Positions 60,597 through 64,000 of a DNA stretch of 64,000 bases are shown in pieces. The DNA comes from Bdellovibrionia bacterium (GTDB lineage: Bacteria > Bdellovibrionota > Bdellovibrionia > Bdellovibrionales > JAGQZY01): contig JAUHWH010000001.1 in NCBI GenBank assembly GCA_030424715.1, positions 310,001 through 374,000 of the forward strand, given 5' to 3'. Under the pieces are notes generated by a model that was given only the letters and a program-made list of their open reading frames with translations, was not told where the DNA came from and ran no database searches. The position numbers and the translations under genes were made by a program. The number at the start of each line of letters is the position of its first letter. Position 1 is the first letter of the stretch.

Positions 60597-62081
60597 TTGT
60601 CCCAACAACGCACTATGGTTTTAGCCAGGCTCGCCCTCTGTGGTGCCTTTCTCATTCTATTTGTATACATGGCAGTGAACAGCTTTGTGTCACACTCTGA
60701 ACTATGGGCTATAACGTCTGCCCGCCTGTTTGGTGATCTCACGGACAAGTCTCTGATTATCTATACGAAGTTTCTTTTTTATAGCGTTTTAAGCCTTCCT
60801 TACCAGTTCACTCTTAGTGATGGCACTCATATCCAAATGGCTCGCTTTCTATTTGGGCTCATAGCTTGGGTCTGTCTCATGTTGACCGGACGTCTGGCTT
60901 TTCTCCTGACGAAATCAAGAGGCCTGAGTCTGACGTTTCTAATGTTCTTGGTGAGTATTCAAGTTTACACCTGCAATATTTTTCGAGTGCGCGCTGATAT
61001 TCTTGGTCACTTCCTAATGCTCACAACTCTGCTATATATCGTCAAAAAATCGCAGTCCCCATCTAAAATAAAACTATTTGATACACGATTGTTCTTTTTA
61101 GTAGTCCTGGTTGCTGCGACAACAGCGAAATCAGTTTATCTAGTGATTGGACTCGCCTTTTTCTATTGGTTCAGCGCCGTCAAAAAACAACGCAGCCAAA
61201 AAGTGTACCTCCGGTTGTTGATTCACTTCGGCGCGCCTTTTTACTTAGTTATATCGATAGGGACACTTCTAACGCTCATCAACCCCGATTTTAGCAATAT
61301 TTTTGCGATAGCGCTCAACTATTACGTCAACAGCTTTGAGAGCGCTTGGCTCTTAAAGTCTTTTAACGCGGTCTTTCGAAGCCTGCAAATCAACTGGTTC
61401 AACTACGTCCTTATTCTTCTGGGCGTGGTGCAGATTCTTCGAAGCAAAAGACTTCGAAAGCAATACGCGGCTCAGTCTTGCCTACTGCTCGCCGCGTTCT
61501 CCCTTCTCACCATAATAATCCACCCCGAGAGGTGGGATTACTTTTTAGCCACTCAAGTGCCGCTACTTTCGCTCCCCGTACTTTTTCTTTTTCAAAATCT
61601 TTCATCGGTGAAAAAGAAAATTGTTTTATTATCAGTCACTTTTTGTATTCCCGCATATATGACTTTTTTTGAACCATGGTGGTTCTCCAACGAAGAACAA
61701 CTGAGAGTCATAAAACAATTGAGTGGAATCCTTCAGGCCCACCCCGGTGCGCAATATTTTGACTCCACTGGTGCTTTGCCAACCCAGCCATCACTCCTCT
61801 GGTACATGGGACCCAATGATCAAGGTAGCGTGAGGAACGCCATGAAAAATCTGCGAAAGACCCCCCCTGAATTTATTTTTAGAACACCTCACCTCTCGTA
61901 TGCCGATCCTGATATGGCTGTTTTTCTATTTAGGAATTATGATGAGGTTTCACACCACATCTGGGTGAGAAATGATTTTGTGAAATCGCTAGACAGAGAC
62001 AGGCTCCCCACCCACGGCCTCCCCATTCGAAGGACTTTTATTTACGACCATCACCCCAGAACACGATGGCCGCTGTGGTAG
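60597..62081 (+). CDS. Multi-spanning membrane protein, GT-C glycosyltransferase-like
   Basis: A 494-residue protein with about nine to ten hydrophobic segments in the first 350 residues and a soluble C-terminal domain. The layout, with a first periplasmic loop holding an acidic motif (SHSELWAITSARLF), resembles ArnT/GT39-type transferases that use polyprenyl-phosphate sugars. The acidic motif is not the classical DE pair, so catalysis is unproven. The TTG start at 60597 has TAGGAG six bases upstream. It could glycosylate a surface polymer or protein. No other glycan gene is directly adjacent. Confidence 0.65.
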   Translation: MSQQRTMVLARLALCGAFLILFVYMAVNSFVSHSELWAITSARLFGDLTDKSLIIYTKFLFYSVLSLPYQFTLSDGTHIQMARFLFGLIAWVCLMLTGRLAFLLTKSRGLSLTFLMFLVSIQVYTCNIFRVRADILGHFLMLTTLLYIVKKSQSPSKIKLFDTRLFFLVVLVAATTAKSVYLVIGLAFFYWFSAVKKQRSQKVYLRLLIHFGAPFYLVISIGTLLTLINPDFSNIFAIALNYYVNSFESAWLLKSFNAVFRSLQINWFNYVLILLGVVQILRSKRLRKQYAAQSCLLLAAFSLLTIIIHPERWDYFLATQVPLLSLPVLFLFQNLSSVKKKIVLLSVTFCIPAYMTFFEPWWFSNEEQLRVIKQLSGILQAHPGAQYFDSTGALPTQPSLLWYMGPNDQGSVRNAMKNLRKTPPEFIFRTPHLSYADPDMAVFLFRNYDEVSHHIWVRNDFVKSLDRDRLPTHGLPIRRTFIYDHHPRTRWPLW

Positions 62082-62185
62082 CCACGGATGGACGAACTGA
62101 ACACCACCCAGCCCCATGGGAACCCATCAGCCGGTTACAACAACAGACTCAAATACAAAAGCACCATCGCGGAGCCTACGGGTAG

Positions 62186-62208
62186 ATCCTTCGGCTAGGC
62201 CTCAGGAT
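62186..62208. repeat. Short interrupted palindrome (REP-like hairpin)
   Basis: ATCCT-tc-GGC-tag-GCC-tc-AGGAT forms a hairpin of two short stems about 105 bp after the GT-C-like gene. There is no T run, so it is not a clear terminator. Palindromes of this style occur as dispersed repeats in many genomes, but only one copy is seen in this window. Confidence 0.4.
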
Positions 62209-62248
62209 GGCAAAGAAGGATGAAGCCCCTGCAGGCCACCCACTCGCG

Positions 62249-62493
62249 GCCGACCAATATCGCCACTTTTCTTGAATATGGGAAGAACTTGTTCGAACAG
62301 GAGTGGTGAGAAAAAAAACAGGAGGCTGCCCACGCAGCCGACCAATATCGCCACTTTTCTTGAATATGGGAAGAACTTGTTCGAACAGGAGTGGTGAGAA
62401 GAAAAACAGGAGGCTGCCCACGCAGCCGACCAATATCGCCACTTTTCTTGAATATGGGAAGAACTTGTTCGAACAGGAGTGGTGAGAAGAAAA
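62249..62493. repeat. 88-bp tandem repeat array attached to the 3' end of tRNA-Val
   Basis: Three copies start at 62249, 62337 and 62425. The first two are 88 bp and differ by one base. The third is cut at 69 bp, where it meets the tRNA 3' end at 62495. Read with the tRNA (minus strand), each unit contains TGTTCGAACA (a perfect palindrome that shares GTTCGAAC with tRNA T arms), and between units GGCTGC-GTGG-GCAGCC followed by TCCTGTTTTTC, a terminator-like hairpin. The period is not a multiple of three, so the open frame across the array is not a real gene. Confidence 0.95.
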
Positions 62494-62494
62494 G

Positions 62495-62570
62495 TGGTAG
62501 GGCCTACCGGGTTCGAACCGATGACATCCACCTTGTAAGGGTGGCGCTCTACCAACTGAGCTAAGGCCCT
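62495..62570 (-). tRNA. tRNA-Val (anticodon UAC)
   Basis: A complete cloverleaf: acceptor AGGGCCT/AGGCCCT, D stem GCTC/GAGC, anticodon stem CCACC/GGTGG around CTTACAA giving anticodon TAC, T arm with GTTCGAA, discriminator A and encoded CCA. An isolated tRNA gene whose 3' side runs into the 88-bp tandem repeats after one base. Confidence 0.96.
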
Positions 62571-62675
62571 AAATCACAGAACGATCTTTATAGGTGAAAA
62601 CAGCCCCCTTGTCGAGCCTAATTCTCCTCCAAGAAAAAAAATCGTAACCAACTGTAATAATTAAGCTTACAGAGT

Positions 62676-63314
62676 TTACTGTTGCTGCCCCTGAGCGGAT
62701 CCGGTGTCCAGACCTAAGTAACAGCTCAGGCGCTCCCTTTGCTCATTCTCAACACACGCCAGTGGGTTCTCAAACAGTCGACGCCCCAACATATGATCGA
62801 ATTCTTGATTTTTGTACTCGATAACCGACACTCCCAATACATTGCCGATTAGAGTCTCTACCTCTACGATTCGCAGAAGATAAGACGAGCCTTCAAGACC
62901 GGAATTGTTCGGAAACATCGTGATATAACGCCCATGGGTATCTTGGGCCGGTAAACCAGAGCCTATGGCCACGCTGGAAAAGCTCGATTGAGGCCCACCG
63001 TCCCCGGATTTACCTGGAGAGAAAAAACCCTCACCCCAAGCAATCACATTGTAGGTTTCAGGCTCAAGCTCAGAAACTCGGATCCAATCGAAACCAGAAA
63101 TGGTGTCCTCAGAGATTTCCACATTCAACAACTTGGTGGTCTGCTGATGCTTCACCTCCCAAAGGCCCTTCGAGTTAGACGCACTAATGGAGTGCTGAAC
63201 AGATAGCGGCCAAGGAATTTCTCCTCCAAAAGTTGTTTGCGACTGAGCGAGGGCTCCACTCATAAAAACAAGGACCAAAAAGCTAAATACAAACTTATTT
63301 ACCAAACGATACAT
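62676..63314 (-). CDS. Secreted protein, unknown function
   Basis: Not recognised. 212 residues with a signal peptide (FVFSFLVLVFMSGALAQSQ). The mature part looks beta-rich and ends in a Gln-rich tail (GSAQGQQQ) with two late cysteines (LACVENEQRERLSCYLG). The ATG shares one base with the stop of the upstream regulator gene (TAATG), so both are probably one transcript and may belong to one response system. Confidence 0.75.
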   Translation of the reverse strand: MYRLVNKFVFSFLVLVFMSGALAQSQTTFGGEIPWPLSVQHSISASNSKGLWEVKHQQTTKLLNVEISEDTISGFDWIRVSELEPETYNVIAWGEGFFSPGKSGDGGPQSSFSSVAIGSGLPAQDTHGRYITMFPNNSGLEGSSYLLRIVEVETLIGNVLGVSVIEYKNQEFDHMLGRRLFENPLACVENEQRERLSCYLGLDTGSAQGQQQ

Positions 63315-64000
63315 TAGAGTGTCTCCTCGCGCACAGCTGACTCAATCCCACGGACCTGAATTTTAATATCTTTACTCAAATAATAACCATTCTTGGCCAA
63401 GAAAATATATTTTGGCTTGTTGTAGTCTGGCTCAATTACTTTTCTCAACCTCTTGATGGTCACATAAATTTTATTGTCGTGAACGGAGGGGTTGTAACTT
63501 TGCTTCCAGATAGTTTCAATCAATTCTTCTTTCGAGAACACACGTCCCGGGTGCGCCAAAAATAGCTTTAACATTTCCAAGAGAATAAATTGATTTTTGA
63601 AATCAATTTTACCTTTGGTTTTTTCGTAAATAGAGTGAGAGTGCACGTCATACACCATATCAAAAGGACTCTTGCTAGATTTTTGCACATCTTTTAAAAG
63701 CTGAGACAATAGGAAATGAAGGCGCCGCATGTTCTTACCGTCAATGGAGCGAACCCCCAACTCGAGGTAGGTTCGTGACTTTTCAAGATCACCACTCTCT
63801 TTGTAGGTCAGCCCAAGGCCGTAGAGAAGGGTAAAATGGGTATAAAGGTCTTTTTCATCCTTGATCATTTCGTAACAATTCCAGAGAGCCTCAATGGCCT
63901 GAGGATACTTTTCTAGCTTACGATAAATATGAGCGTTCACAATCAGAGCCGTCAGCTGTAACTTTGGCAACTGCAAAGCATCAAAAAAGATCTGTAGATT
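63314..64000 (-). CDS. TPR-repeat protein with C-terminal OmpR-type winged helix (partial, 5' end outside window)
   Basis: The frame stays open to the window edge, so the N-terminus is missing. At least 228 residues are visible. The first 120 or so show TPR-like helix pairs (KYPQAIEALWNCYEMI, LLYGLGLTYKESGDLEKSRTYLELG). The last 100 resemble the OmpR/PhoB DNA-binding domain: IDFKNQFILLEMLKLFLAHPGRVFSKEELIETIW and YVTIKRLRKVIEPDYNKPKYI...GYYL. This mix resembles SARP/BTAD-like or CadC-like transcription regulators. It is coupled to the secreted-protein gene downstream, a likely target or partner. Confidence 0.8.
   Translation of the reverse strand, partial: NLQIFFDALQLPKLQLTALIVNAHIYRKLEKYPQAIEALWNCYEMIKDEKDLYTHFTLLYGLGLTYKESGDLEKSRTYLELGVRSIDGKNMRRLHFLLSQLLKDVQKSSKSPFDMVYDVHSHSIYEKTKGKIDFKNQFILLEMLKLFLAHPGRVFSKEELIETIWKQSYNPSVHDNKIYVTIKRLRKVIEPDYNKPKYIFLAKNGYYLSKDIKIQVRGIESAVREETL

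Noticed and set aside
62249-62493. CRISPR array
   Set aside because: The units are 88 bp and tandem without unique spacers, and no cas gene is nearby.
62202-62555. 117-codon minus-strand open frame, and others, across the 88-bp repeats
   Set aside because: The 88-bp period cycles through all three frames, the frame runs into tRNA-Val, and the residues merely repeat the array. No ribosome binding site.

Overview
The window looks like the chromosome of a Gram-negative, probably marine or brackish, free-living bacterium related to Bdellovibrionota or other deltaproteobacterial lineages. This is an inference. It rests on a TIGR02147-family regulator (a family described mainly from Bdellovibrio and Fibrobacter), an MglA-type small GTPase with no MglB beside it, PilZ and outer-membrane-type proteins, secreted proteins with signal peptides, and a dense set of osmoadaptation genes. 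Most of the sequence is ordinary chromosome with tightly packed, often 1-17 bp overlapping operons and frequent GTG/TTG starts. No insertion sequence, prophage or CRISPR array was seen.

Layout. 1-4.6 kb: biotin operon bioB-bioF-bioDA (a BioD-BioA fusion) on the minus strand, divergent from a MarR-type regulator with a palindrome between them. 4.7-10.5 kb: ribD, 4-hydroxyphenylpyruvate dioxygenase, a PIF1-like helicase, a rhodanese plus HAD 5'-nucleotidase pair, and a small membrane-anchored protein. 10.6-15.2 kb: a complete-looking pantothenate/CoA operon in which a DUF2520-type Rossmann protein occupies the place of a ketopantoate reductase (DUF2520-panB-panC-coaBC-coaX-panD). 15.2-18.8 kb: two translationally coupled genes for exported-looking ATP-dependent ligases, one an amidoligase/ATP-grasp fusion and the other a homologous ATP-grasp. 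19.1-24.3 kb: leucine/isovalerate catabolism (methylcrotonyl-CoA carboxylase with a separate biotin carrier, methylglutaconyl-CoA hydratase, HMG-CoA lyase). 24.5-33.9 kb: an osmoadaptation block (glycine-betaine type ABC importer, BCCT carrier, two MscS channels) interrupted by rnpB, an RNase H-like gene and two possible very small ORFs.

33.9-43.3 kb is a surface-glycan-like island: two GT2 glycosyltransferases, radical SAM, sugar epimerase, methyltransferase, two asparagine-synthase-like amidotransferases and a JmjC-type cupin whose iron-binding Asp is replaced by Gly. It ends beside tRNA-Met, whose 3' end is duplicated in inverted orientation. 43.6-48.1 kb is the macromolecular-synthesis operon rpsU-yqeY-dnaG-rpoD. 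48.2-52.1 kb carries tadA, secreted proteins, the TIGR02147 regulator and a YgjP-type metallopeptidase. 52.2-56.7 kb holds the SRP RNA gene followed by dnaX-ybaB-recR-mglA-nadA. 56.7-64 kb carries a phosphopantetheinyl transferase, PilZ, a second radical SAM enzyme, an outer-membrane-type protein, a GT-C-like membrane protein, tRNA-Val followed by an 88-bp tandem repeat array, and a secreted protein coupled to a TPR/winged-helix regulator that runs off the window.

The most novel items are the exported amidoligase/ATP-grasp pair, the halogenase-like (His-x-Gly) cupin in the glycan island, and the repeats attached to the 3' ends of both tRNA genes.
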